Shown: positions 17,352 to 24,897 of the stretch, piece after piece
Position numbering within the stretch: position 1 is the stretch's first letter
Layout: each line of letters starts with the position of its first letter
Notes under the pieces: generated by a model
What the model was told of the DNA's origin: nothing
Database searches by the model: none
Seen by the model: the letters and a program-made list of their open reading frames with translations, nothing else
Position numbers and translations under genes: made by a program
NCBI RefSeq assembly: GCF_003047295.1
Contig: NZ_PZYZ01000001.1
Coordinates: 310,001 to 374,000, forward strand
Length of the DNA stretch: 64,000 nucleotides
Source of the DNA: Nocardioides sediminis
GTDB taxonomy: Bacteria > Actinomycetota > Actinomycetes > Propionibacteriales > Nocardioidaceae
Direction of reading: 5' to 3'

Positions 17352-17894
17352 CTAGGTCCCGGGCCGCTCCTCGCGGTCGGGAAGTGCGAGCTCGACCCGT
17401 ACGTCGGTGCGGTTGTCCTCGAACGGGGTCGGCGCCATCGTGCCCAGCCGCGCCAGCATGGCCAGCGAGGCCTCGTTGTCGGCCTCCACCGTCGTGACGA
17501 CGTGGGTGACGCCCCGCGGTCGCTCCCGCACCAGCTCGGCGAGCAGGGCGGTCGCGACCCCGCGACCCTGCCACTCGTCGACGACGGTGACAGCGACGTC
17601 AGCCGCCGTCGGCTCGTGCTCGTAGCGGATCATCCGCGCCACCCCGACCGGCGTCCCCACGTGGTCGTCGTCGATCACCACCAGGACCAGGGCGACGTGG
17701 TCGATCCCGTCCACCTCGTCGACCAGGTGCTCCAGCATCGCGTCGGTGAGGTGCGGGACGGCAGCGAGGAACCGTCGTCGCCGGCTCTCCGGGGAGAGGT
17801 GCTCGTAGGTCTCCCGGAGCAGCTCGCGATCGCCGGGCCGCAACGGCCAGATCTGCGCGGGCGTGCCGTCGGCGAGCCGGACCTCGGTGATCAG
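17352..17894 (-). CDS. GNAT-family acetyltransferase (start uncertain, possible frameshift)
   Basis: This is an acetyl-CoA-dependent N-acyltransferase fold: LSPESRRRRFLAAVPHL, then VDEWQGRGVATALLAELV (motif A, Q-x-x-G-x-G/A) and ADNEASLAMLARLGT. The only conventional in-frame start is TTG 17843, but homologous-looking sequence (ITEVRLADGTPAQIWPLRP) continues upstream of it with only CTG 17894 available. One base upstream, an ATG-initiated frame (17983) ends in TGA overlapping that CTG. A single base inserted there would fuse the two into MSSLITEVRLADG. So this is either a frameshifted gene, a sequence error, or a CTG start coupled to a leader peptide. Substrate unknown. Confidence 0.65.
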   Translation of the reverse strand: MITEVRLADGTPAQIWPLRPGDRELLRETYEHLSPESRRRRFLAAVPHLTDAMLEHLVDEVDGIDHVALVLVVIDDDHVGTPVGVARMIRYEHEPTAADVAVTVVDEWQGRGVATALLAELVRERPRGVTHVVTTVEADNEASLAMLARLGTMAPTPFEDNRTDVRVELALPDREERPGT

Positions 17895-17983
17895 GACGAC
17901 ATCCGCGCCCGGTGGTCGAGCGGTGCGGTGCGGACCCCGTCGACCCCCTCCTCCAGCCCGGTGATCGTGTCGTCACCGTCCAT
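17891..17983 (-). CDS. Small leader-like ORF overlapping the GNAT gene (30 aa)
   Basis: ATG 17983 opens a 30-residue frame (MDGDDTITGLEEGVDGVR, ending RARMSS) whose TGA overlaps the CTG of the acetyltransferase frame (CTGA). CACGCT lies 6 nt upstream, resembling the window's leaderless promoters. It may be the true N-terminus of the acetyltransferase cut off by a one-base deletion, or a coupled leader peptide. No homology is recognised. Confidence 0.3.
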   Translation of the reverse strand: MDGDDTITGLEEGVDGVRTAPLDHRARMSS

Positions 17984-18018
17984 GGCTCCAGCGTGCCGTC
18001 CCCGGTCCCGGCGCCTTG

Positions 18019-18034
18019 AGGGCCGAAGGTCCCG
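18019..18034. promoter_or_regulatory. Possible DosR/DevR-like box between GNAT and patatin genes
   Basis: The minus strand reads CGGGACCTTCGGCCCT, an imperfect palindrome resembling the GGGACT-WWAG-TCCC core of mycobacterial DosR sites. It is centred ~43 bp upstream of the inferred leaderless start at 17983, a usual activator position. The match is partial and no dosR gene is in the window. Confidence 0.3.
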
Positions 18035-18164
18035 AGGTCCCCGAGGCCGCGGAAGTGCCTGTGCCTAGGCGGCATAGGTCCCTTCGTCGTGAGTCCAAGG
18101 GCGCTACCGGCCGGTCCAGCGCCGATCCCATGATGGCGCTGGGACCCAGGTACGAGGTGGTGCG

Positions 18165-18977
18165 ATGGCACACGAGCACAGCCAGCGCGGGAACGTCGAT
18201 CTCGACGGCCTCCCGGCGGTGGTGGCTGCGCACCACCCGCTCTCCATGGTCTACGGCGGGGGCGGGGTGTTCGGCATCGCCTACACCGCCGGCGTCGCCA
18301 CCGGGCTCGCCGCGGCCGGCGTCCCGGTCGCCACCGCGCCGGCGCTGGGCACGTCCGCAGGCTCGTGGACCGCGTCGGCGCTGGCCCTGGGCGTCACCTA
18401 CGACGACTTCGCGGCCATCAGCTCGCCGCGGGTGCCCACCCGCCGTCCCGGGGTGCTGGCCGACCTGGCCCGGGAGCTGTTCGGGGAGCGGAGCCACCCG
18501 CTCGTCTCGGTGTCGGCGGTCTGCGTGCGGACACGACGGCGGCACATCCTCGACGGCGGCAGGTACCCGCTCGCCGACCTGGTCGCCGCCTCCTCCGCGG
18601 TGCCGGGACTGCTGCCGCCGCACCGGATCGACGGCCGGCTCTACGTCGACGGCGGAATGTGGTCCGCGACGTCGGTCGACGCCGCGTCGGCGGCCGACCA
18701 CGTCATCGTGGTCGCGCCGCTCGCCGGGCCGGTGCTGGGCCCGGTGGGGCACACGGCGGGACTGCTGCTGGAGCGTGAGCTTCGCCGGTGGGTGGAGCGC
18801 CACCCGGAGAGCACGGTCACGCTGGTGAGGCCGGACCGGACGATGGCCCGGCTCGCCGGGCGTCACCCGCTGGCGCTGTTCGACGACGGGCGTGCCCCGG
18901 ACGTCCACGCCCTGGCGTACGACCAGGGCGTGCGCGTCGGCGAGGAGCTGGCCGAGCGCCGGCTCAGGCCGGCTTGA
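18165..18977 (+). CDS. Patatin-like phospholipase family protein
   Basis: This encodes 270 aa with the patatin Ser-Asp dyad. The glycine-rich oxyanion loop is YGGGGVFGIAYTAGV, the nucleophile elbow is GTSAGS, and the catalytic Asp lies in LYVDGGMWSATSVD (the D-G-G motif). Such enzymes are lipid acyl hydrolases; the substrate is not evident. There is no signal peptide, so it is probably cytoplasmic or membrane-associated. It starts at ATG 18165 with a GAGGTG-like ribosome-binding site and its end overlaps msrB (opposite strand) by 14 bp. Confidence 0.85.
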   Translation: MAHEHSQRGNVDLDGLPAVVAAHHPLSMVYGGGGVFGIAYTAGVATGLAAAGVPVATAPALGTSAGSWTASALALGVTYDDFAAISSPRVPTRRPGVLADLARELFGERSHPLVSVSAVCVRTRRRHILDGGRYPLADLVAASSAVPGLLPPHRIDGRLYVDGGMWSATSVDAASAADHVIVVAPLAGPVLGPVGHTAGLLLERELRRWVERHPESTVTLVRPDRTMARLAGRHPLALFDDGRAPDVHALAYDQGVRVGEELAERRLRPA

Positions 18978-19359
18978 GGTCGATGCTGATCGAGTTGATG
19001 CAGTAGCGGTCGCCGGTGGGCGTGCCGTAGCCGTCGGGGAACACGTGCCCGAGGTGCGACCCGCAGGTCGCGCAGCGCACCTCGACGCGCTTCATCCCGT
19101 GGGAGTCGTCCTCGACGTACTCCACGGTGTCGGTCATCGGCTGGTAGAAGCTCGGCCAGCCGCACCCGGAGTGGAACTTGGTGTCGCTGGTGAACAGCTC
19201 GGCGCCGCACGCCTTGCAGGAGTAGGTGCCCTGCGTCTCGGTGTCGGTGTACTCCCCGGTGAACGCGCGCTCGGTCCCGGCCTGGCGGAGCACGGCGTAC
19301 TCCTCGGGGGACAGCTGGGCGCGCCACTCCTCGTCGGTCTTCTCCACGTCGTAGGCCAT
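18964..19359 (-). CDS. msrB: Peptide-methionine (R)-S-oxide reductase
   Basis: This encodes 131 aa and reduces methionine-R-sulfoxide in proteins. It has the two zinc-binding CxxC pairs (CKAC and CATC), the active-site context SGCGWPSF and the catalytic cysteine in RYCINSISIDL near the C-terminus. Length and motifs are standard for free-standing MsrB. TAGCGT (19366-19371, minus strand) lies 6 nt before the ATG. The 3' end overlaps the patatin gene by 14 bp. Confidence 0.96.
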   Translation of the reverse strand: MAYDVEKTDEEWRAQLSPEEYAVLRQAGTERAFTGEYTDTETQGTYSCKACGAELFTSDTKFHSGCGWPSFYQPMTDTVEYVEDDSHGMKRVEVRCATCGSHLGHVFPDGYGTPTGDRYCINSISIDLKPA

Positions 19360-19365
19360 GGCCCC

Positions 19366-19371
19366 ACGCTA
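19366..19371 (-). promoter_or_regulatory. Leaderless -10 TAGCGT for msrB
   Basis: TAGCGT on the minus strand is 6 nt from the ATG at 19359, with no ribosome-binding site between. Confidence 0.5.
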
Positions 19372-19421
19372 CTGCGCGGCTGGTGGGCGGCTGGTGGGCC
19401 GCCGGGTGAGGCAGCCCACCC

Positions 19422-19450
19422 TTGACGGATCCAGTGGACGAGTGTTCACT
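19422..19450 (+). promoter_or_regulatory. Desaturase operon promoter with DesT-like operator
   Basis: TTGACG (19422-19427) and TTCACT (19445-19450) are separated by exactly 17 bp, a good sigma-70-type promoter. An 18-bp inverted repeat, AGTGGACGAGTGTTCACT (19433-19450; 7-bp arms with one mismatch, 4-bp centre), covers the -10. It has the same arm and spacer layout as the operator I recall for Pseudomonas DesT, a TetR-family regulator of a desaturase-oxidoreductase operon. The ATG follows 8 nt after the -10. No tetR gene is in the window. Confidence 0.55.
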
Positions 19451-19458
19451 CAACTTCC

Positions 19459-20532
19459 ATGGCCGTGACCGAACGACTCTCCTGGGCCCGCGCCGCGGGT
19501 GCCCGGCTGACGACGCCGCTGCAGCCGGACGACTACCTGTCCCTCGTCAACCCGCTGTGGACGGCGCGCGAGCTCCGCGGCCGTGTCGAGAGGGTCGTCC
19601 CCGAGACCGAGGACGCCGCGACCGTGGTGATCCGGCCGGGCTGGGGCTGGCGCTACGACCACAAGCCCGGTCAGTAAGTCGGCATCGGCGTGCAGGTCGA
19701 CGGGAAGTTCCACTGGCGTTCCTACTCGGTCAGCTCGCCGCCCCGGCGGGACGGTCGCACCATCGCGATCACCGTGCGTGCGATGCCCGAGGGGTTCCTC
19801 TCCCAGCACCTCGTCGACGGGCTGGAGCCCGGCACGATCGTCCGGCTCGCGCTCCCGGCCGGGGAGTTCGTGCTCCCCGACCCGCCGCCGGCGCGGATGC
19901 TGATGCTGGTCGGCGGGTCCGGGATCACGCCGGTGATGTCCATGCTGCGCACCCTCGACCGCCGCGGGACAATGCCCGACGTCGTCGTGCACTACTCCTC
20001 GCCCACCGAGGAGCGGATGATCTTCCGCGACGAGCTGTGCGCGCTCGCCGAGCGTCACGACGCCCTGACGCTCCACCGGCTGCACACCGACGTCGACGGC
20101 GTGCTGGACCTCGCGGACCTCGACACGCTGGTGCCCGACTGGCGCGAGCGCGAGACGTGGGCCTGCGGGCCCGCGCCGATGCTCGACGCCGTCGAGGGGC
20201 ACTGGGAGGCCGCAGGCATCGAGGACGCGCTGCACCTCGAGCGGTTCTCGGTGAGGCTCGGCGGCGACGGGGGCGAGGGCGGCACGTTGAGCTTCCAGAA
20301 CTCCGGGAGGACGCTCGAGGTCGACGGCGCGACCACCGTCCTCGAGGCGGGGGAGGAGGCCGGCGTCGGCATGCCCTACGGCTGCCGGGTCGGCATCTGC
20401 CACACCTGCACGCTGACGCTGGTCAGCGGCACCGTGCGCGACCTGCGCACCGGGGACGAGTACGACGAGGGCAACGACCGCGTGCAGACCTGCGTGACCG
20501 TCCCGGTCGGCGACTGCACGCTCGCGATCTGA
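19459..20532 (+). pseudogene. Ferredoxin reductase of the desaturase system, interrupted by an in-frame TAA at 19675
   Basis: Read through, the frame encodes a full-length (~357 aa) FAD/NAD(P)/2Fe-2S reductase of the Rv3230c type. Its N-terminal FAD region ends HKPGQ, then TAA, then VGIGVQVDGKFHWRSYSVS with the FAD-binding R-x-Y-S motif. The NAD motif GGSGITPVMSMLR, WACGPAPML, and the C-terminal ferredoxin cluster with YGCRVGICHTCTL and QTCV follow. TAC (Tyr, as in GQYVGI) to TAA is one base change at 19677. Downstream GTG 19690 could restart translation but would lose the first ~75 residues. The paired desaturase gene 14 nt downstream is intact. Confidence 0.8.
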
Positions 20533-20546
20533 GAGAAGGAGCCGAG

Positions 20547-21764
20547 ATGGCCATCAGTGACGTCAAGGAGTACACCCACCTCACGCAGGAGGAGGTGGAC
20601 CAGCTCGGGCGCGAGCTCGACGCGCTGCGCGCGGAGGTCGAGGAGTCCCGCGGCGCCGCCGACGCGGCGTACATCAACCGCATCATCACCATCCAGCGAG
20701 GCCTGGCCGTGGCCGGTCGGGTGACCCTCTTCGCGTCGCGCTGGAGGCCGGCGTGGGTCGCCGGGGCCGCCATGCTCGGCGTGGCCAAGATCCTGGAGAA
20801 CATGGAGATCGGCCACAACGTCATGCACGGCCAGTGGGACTGGATGAACGACCCCGAGATCCACTCCTCGACGTGGGAGTGGGACACCGCCCAGCCGGCC
20901 GAGCAGTGGAAGCACAGCCACAACTACATCCACCACCAGTTCACCAACGTGCTCGGGCACGACAACGACATCGGCTACGGCATCCTGCGGATGGCGCGCG
21001 AGCAGAGGTGGCACCCCGCCAACCTCGGGCAGCCGGTCTGGAACGCGCTGCTCGCGACCCTGTTCCAGTGGGGCGTCGCGCTGCACGACCTCGACATCGA
21101 GGCGATCCGCAAGCGCGAGAAGGACCCCCAGGTGCTCGCCAAGCAGCTGCGCCAGATCCGACGCAAGATCAGCCGGCAGATCGGCAAGGACTACGTGTTC
21201 TTCCCGCTGCTGACCGCGGCGACCGGCCCGGCCAACGTGGTCCCGACGATCACCGCCAACGCGACCGCCAACCTCGCGCGCAACGTGTGGTCCTACATGA
21301 TTATCTTCTGCGGCCACTTCCCCGACGGGGCGCTGCACTTCACCGAGGAGGAGCTCGAGGACGAGACGCGGGCGGAGTGGTACCTGCGCCAGATGCTCGG
21401 CTCGGCCAACTTCGAGGGGTCGAGGCTGCTGCACGTGATGAGCGGCCAGCTCGGCTACCAGATCGAGCACCACCTGTTCCCCGACCTGCCCTCCAACCGG
21501 TACGCCGAGATGTCCGTGCGGGTGCGCGAGCTCGCCGCCAAGTACGACATCCCCTACACGACCGGACCGCTGCACCGGCAGTACGGCCAGGCGCTGCGGA
21601 CCATCCTCAAGCTCTCGCTGCCCAACCGGTTCACGGCCTCGGACCAGCACGAGCCGCCGACGCCGTCGGTGGACCGGCGCCGTCGCACCGACGCCGAGCG
21701 GCCGGCGCGGAGCACGCAGACCGGCGACTGGTACGCCCGCAGCTCCGGGAAGGTGACCTCGTGA
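20547..21764 (+). CDS. Membrane fatty acid desaturase (DesA3-like acyl-CoA desaturase)
   Basis: This encodes 405 aa and introduces a double bond into acyl chains, receiving electrons from a ferredoxin-type reductase. All three di-iron histidine boxes are present: HNVMHG, HSHNYIHHQ and GYQIEHHLFPDLP. Hydrophobic segments between them span the membrane. ATG 20547 follows GAGAAGGA, a strong ribosome-binding site; the in-frame extension upstream (to 19422) overlaps the reductase and is rejected. It is the second gene of an operon like M. tuberculosis Rv3230c-desA3 and P. aeruginosa desCB. With the reductase broken, another reductase would be needed for activity. Confidence 0.95.
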   Translation: MAISDVKEYTHLTQEEVDQLGRELDALRAEVEESRGAADAAYINRIITIQRGLAVAGRVTLFASRWRPAWVAGAAMLGVAKILENMEIGHNVMHGQWDWMNDPEIHSSTWEWDTAQPAEQWKHSHNYIHHQFTNVLGHDNDIGYGILRMAREQRWHPANLGQPVWNALLATLFQWGVALHDLDIEAIRKREKDPQVLAKQLRQIRRKISRQIGKDYVFFPLLTAATGPANVVPTITANATANLARNVWSYMIIFCGHFPDGALHFTEEELEDETRAEWYLRQMLGSANFEGSRLLHVMSGQLGYQIEHHLFPDLPSNRYAEMSVRVRELAAKYDIPYTTGPLHRQYGQALRTILKLSLPNRFTASDQHEPPTPSVDRRRRTDAERPARSTQTGDWYARSSGKVTS

Positions 21765-22072
21765 TGCGCGAGGACCTGCGCGACGGGTCGGTCCGGCTGC
21801 GCGAGCCCACCCGCGCCTGGGTGACCCAGTGCGCGCTCTCGCGCATCTGCGGGGTGTGCGAGGGCGGGCTCGGCCGCCCCATCGCCTTCGTCGGTACGCC
21901 GCGCGAGCGCGACCGCAACCAGTTCCACCAGCCGCCGATGCACCTCGCGTGCGCCGAGGCGGTGCGCTCCGGGGACCAGGTCGTCGTGACGACCGCGGCC
22001 TTCGAGTTCCTCCGGCCCGACCGCGACGACCCCGATCCGGCGCCGAGGTTCGAGCCCAGCGCGCCGGTGTGA
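21764..22072 (+). CDS. Small conserved hypothetical protein with CxxC motif
   Basis: This encodes 102 aa. Its ATG overlaps the desaturase stop codon (ATGA), so it is translationally coupled to that operon. The central segment ALSRICGVCEGGLGRPIAFVG contains a C-x2-C pair, and a third cysteine follows in MHLACAEAVR, suggesting metal or redox binding. The rest is polar. Function unknown; coupling hints at a role linked to desaturation or membrane lipids, but this is inference only. Confidence 0.65.
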   Translation: MREDLRDGSVRLREPTRAWVTQCALSRICGVCEGGLGRPIAFVGTPRERDRNQFHQPPMHLACAEAVRSGDQVVVTTAAFEFLRPDRDDPDPAPRFEPSAPV

Positions 22073-22120
22073 GGACGGTCGGCCGTCACGCGGAGCAGCG
22101 TGCGCAGGGGTGGGGCCCAC

Positions 22121-22132
22121 TACGGTGACGGC
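22121..22132 (+). promoter_or_regulatory. Leaderless -10 TACGGT for the LigD-polymerase gene
   Basis: TACGGT (22121-22126) lies 6 nt before ATG 22133, which supports that start over the in-frame ATG at 22100. Confidence 0.5.
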
Positions 22133-23218
22133 ATGGCAGCAGCGAAGGCAGCGATGGTCGTCGCCGGGGAGCGCGAGGTGCGCGTGTCCTCCCCGGACCG
22201 GGTGATCTACGAGGCGACGGACACGACGCCCGAGGTCACCAAGCTGATGGTGGCGGAGTACTTCGCCTCGGTCGAGGACGGGCTCATGCGTGCCCTCCGC
22301 GACCGGCCGACCGCCCTGGAGCGGTGGACGAGCGGTGTGCGGCCCGGCATGAAGCTCGCGACCGGCCCGCAGGACCGGGACGCCGACGCGTTCTACCAGA
22401 AGCGGGTGCCCCAGGGGGCGCCCGACTACCTCGAGTCGGTGGAGATCACCTTCCCGTCGGGCCGGACGGCCGAGGAGATCTGCCCGACCGAGATCGCGGT
22501 GCCGGTCTGGTGCGCCCACATGGGGACCCTGACCTTCCACCCGTGGCCCGTACGTCGTGCCGACGTGGACCATCCCGACGAGCTGCGCATCGACCTCGAC
22601 CCCCAGCCCGGCACGTCGTTCGGCGACGCCGTGCGCGTCGCCGGGGTGGCCCGCGAGCTGCTGGCCGACCTCGGGATGACCGGCTTCGCCAAGACGTCCG
22701 GCAACCGTGGGGTGCACGTCTACGTACGGATCTCACCGGAGTGGGACTTCACGGCCGTGCGGCACGCGGCGATCGCGTTCGGCCGCGAGCTGGAGAAGCG
22801 CGACGACGGCGTCACCACCGCCTGGTGGAAGGAGGAGCGCGGGGAGCGGATCTTCGTCGACTTCAACCAGAACACGCGTGACCGCACCATCGCCTCGGCG
22901 TACTCGCTGCGGCCCCTTCCCGGTGCGCCGGTCTCGACGCCGGTGACGTGGGACGAGCTGGCCTCGCTGGAGTCGCCCGCCGACCTCAACCTGTTCACGG
23001 TGCCCGAGCGGCTCGCCTCCGACGGCGACCCGTGGTCGGCGATCGACGACGTCCACCACTCGCTCCAGCCGCTGCTCGACCTCTGGGAGGAGCACCCGGT
23101 CGAGCTCAACTACCCCCCCGACCACCCCAAGATGCCCGGCGAGCCGCCGCGCGTGCAGCCGTCGAAGAAGGTCGCGTCCCACTGGGACGAGGACGGCAAC
23201 CGGATCGAGGGCACGTGA
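22133..23218 (+). CDS. LigD-type NHEJ polymerase (archaeo-eukaryotic primase family), stand-alone
   Basis: This encodes 361 aa matching the polymerase/primase domain (PolDom) of LigD, which fills gaps at double-strand breaks. Catalytic features are ELRIDLDPQPG (the metal-binding Asp-x-Asp), the TSGNRGVHVYVRI strand, and IFVDFNQNTRDRTIASAYSLR with the third acidic residue. Fused nuclease and ligase domains are absent; an ATP ligase of the LigC type is encoded 6 kb away (28224-29324). No ku gene is in the window. The downstream DinB-like gene overlaps it by 4 nt (GTGA). Confidence 0.92.
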   Translation: MAAAKAAMVVAGEREVRVSSPDRVIYEATDTTPEVTKLMVAEYFASVEDGLMRALRDRPTALERWTSGVRPGMKLATGPQDRDADAFYQKRVPQGAPDYLESVEITFPSGRTAEEICPTEIAVPVWCAHMGTLTFHPWPVRRADVDHPDELRIDLDPQPGTSFGDAVRVAGVARELLADLGMTGFAKTSGNRGVHVYVRISPEWDFTAVRHAAIAFGRELEKRDDGVTTAWWKEERGERIFVDFNQNTRDRTIASAYSLRPLPGAPVSTPVTWDELASLESPADLNLFTVPERLASDGDPWSAIDDVHHSLQPLLDLWEEHPVELNYPPDHPKMPGEPPRVQPSKKVASHWDEDGNRIEGT

Positions 23219-23745
23219 GCGACGAGCCGGCCCGCTCCGGCCCGGCGGGCGCACAGCGCTGGGCGGACTACCTCGACTGGGTGCGCGCCGAGATGGTCCG
23301 GGGCGTCCTCGCCCTGTCGTACGACGACCAGCGCAGGCCGCGGGTGCCGTCGGGGTGGACGCCGCTCGAGCTGCTCAACCACGTGCTGCACATGGAGCAG
23401 CGCTGGTTCGTGTGGGGGTTCCTCGCCGAGCCCGTGGCCGACCCGTGGGGAGACTGGTCCACGCCGGAGCCGTGGGCGTCGGACGACTCCGACTCGGCAT
23501 CGCCCGGCGCGCGGTGGGCGGTCCCGTCCGACGTGACGGCGGAGGCGCTGGCGTCCCGGCTGGACGAGGTCGGGGCGCGGACGCGCGGGGTGCTGCGGGA
23601 CTTTCCGCTCGACGCGACGGCGTCGCCCGGCGGACGGTTCGCCGAGGACCCGCCGACGCTGGAGTGGATCTGCTTCCACGTGCTCGCCGAGTACGCCCGG
23701 CACGCGGGGCACCTCGACATCGTGGCCGAGCTGTCGACCGACTAG
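23215..23745 (+). CDS. DinB-like/DUF664 family protein
   Basis: This encodes 176 aa from GTG 23215, which overlaps the LigD-polymerase stop codon. It has the four-helix layout of DinB/DUF664 proteins with three possible metal-ligand histidines: LLNHVLHMEQRWFVWGF, then WICFHVLAEYARHAGHLDIVAEL near the end. Members are often thiol-dependent transferases (for example mycothiol-dependent) or of unknown function. Co-translation with a repair polymerase is a shared-expression clue only. Confidence 0.8.
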   Translation: MSDEPARSGPAGAQRWADYLDWVRAEMVRGVLALSYDDQRRPRVPSGWTPLELLNHVLHMEQRWFVWGFLAEPVADPWGDWSTPEPWASDDSDSASPGARWAVPSDVTAEALASRLDEVGARTRGVLRDFPLDATASPGGRFAEDPPTLEWICFHVLAEYARHAGHLDIVAELSTD

Positions 23746-23755
23746 CCTCGCTCGG
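23743..23755 (+). promoter_or_regulatory. Leaderless -10 TAGCCT for the sulfotransferase gene
   Basis: TAGCCT (23743-23748) includes the stop codon of the preceding gene and sits 7 nt before GTG 23756. Confidence 0.5.
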
Positions 23756-24787
23756 GTGAAGCCCCGCCTCGTCCTCGTCACCGGTTCCGGCCGCTCCGGC
23801 ACCTCGAGCGTGGCCGGCACCCTCAAGCGCCTCGGCCTGCACGTGCCCCAGCCGGAGGTGCCCGCCGACGACAAGAACCCGCGCGGCTACTACGAGCCGC
23901 TGTGGGTCACCGAGTTCCACAAGCGGGTGCTCAACCCCGTGCCGGTGCGCACCATCGACACCCGTCCGGACGCCGCCGAGGTCGCCGACGCGGCGATCAC
24001 GCCGGAGGTGGAGGCTGAGCTCCGGGACTGGCTGGCCGACCAGCTCGACCAGCCCCAGGTGCTGGTCAAGGACCCGCGGGCGTTCTGGATCCTCCCGGCC
24101 TGGACGCGGGTCGCCGACGAGCTCGGTGCCGAGGTGTGCACCCTGACGATGCTGCGCCACCCCACCGAGGTCGTGCGCTCGCGCGACTCGGCCTACCTCA
24201 CCGAGCAGACGCCGACCTTCCGCCGCCAGCGCGAGACCGCCAACGTCGCGGCGTGGGTCAACGCGGCCTTCGCCACCGAGGGGGCCACGCGCGCCCTGCC
24301 GCGCGCCTTCGTGCGGTACGACGACCTGCTGGCCGACTGGCGCAGCGCGATGTCGCGCGCCGGGGAGCAGCTCGGGCTCACCTACTCGCCGGACGTGTCG
24401 GTGACGCCGCACCCCGTCGACGACTTCGTCGACGCCCGGCTCAACCGGTCGGCCATCACCTGGGACGACATCGCCGTCCCGCCCGGCCTCCGCGACCTCG
24501 CCGAGCGCACCTGGCAGGCCGTCTCCGCGCTGGTCACCTCGCCGCACGACGACGGCGCGATCGCCGAGCTCGCGGCCCTGCAGGAGGAGTACGGCGAGCT
24601 GTTCGACTGGTCCGAGGCGATCGCCATGGACGCGACCACCGCCCGCGTGGCCGCCGGCCGGCGCGACGTACGACGGAAGAAGGACGCGCAGCTCGCCGAG
24701 CTCCGCGCCGAGCTCGACGCCGCGCGCGCCGAGCTGGAGGAGCTGCGCTCGCGGCCCACGGGGCTCGCCGCCCTCTTCCGGCGCTGA
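23756..24787 (+). CDS. Sulfotransferase family protein
   Basis: This encodes 343 aa. Starting at GTG 23756, the N-terminus VLVTGSGRSGTSSVAGTLKRLG is the 5'-phosphosulfate-binding loop of PAPS-dependent sulfotransferases, and TMLRHPTEVVRSRDSAYL matches the 3'-phosphate-binding region. The C-terminal ~40 residues (KKDAQLAELRAELDAARAEL and on) form a charged coiled coil. The acceptor is unknown; the neighbouring Stealth-glycosyltransferase fusion suggests a cell-surface glycan, which is inference. It is convergent with that gene. Confidence 0.82.
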   Translation: MKPRLVLVTGSGRSGTSSVAGTLKRLGLHVPQPEVPADDKNPRGYYEPLWVTEFHKRVLNPVPVRTIDTRPDAAEVADAAITPEVEAELRDWLADQLDQPQVLVKDPRAFWILPAWTRVADELGAEVCTLTMLRHPTEVVRSRDSAYLTEQTPTFRRQRETANVAAWVNAAFATEGATRALPRAFVRYDDLLADWRSAMSRAGEQLGLTYSPDVSVTPHPVDDFVDARLNRSAITWDDIAVPPGLRDLAERTWQAVSALVTSPHDDGAIAELAALQEEYGELFDWSEAIAMDATTARVAAGRRDVRRKKDAQLAELRAELDAARAELEELRSRPTGLAALFRR

Positions 24788-24801
24788 GGGCCCTGTCGGA
24801 G

Positions 24802-24880
24802 TCACCGCTTCAGCGGGGATGTCGACGCATGCTGGCCGAAATGTCGGCCAGCACCGTCAAGGTCACCGCCTCAGCGGTGA
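24802..24880. terminator. Three hairpins between convergent genes
   Basis: In the 110-bp gap, TCACCGC-TTCA-GCGGGGA (24802-24819, one mismatch), GCTGGCCG-AAATGT-CGGCCAGC (24831-24852, perfect) and TCACCGC-CTCA-GCGGTGA (24863-24880, perfect) follow one another. The outer two are copies of one another. Most simply this is a bidirectional terminator region for the sulfotransferase and GT4-Stealth genes. Confidence 0.5.
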
Positions 24881-24897
24881 TCGCGACCGGCGCGACC

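Noticed and set aside
19422..20546. Long ORF fusing a 375-residue N-terminus to the desaturase
   Set aside because: It is the wrong frame of the reductase; the desaturase has its own ribosome-binding site and ATG at 20547.
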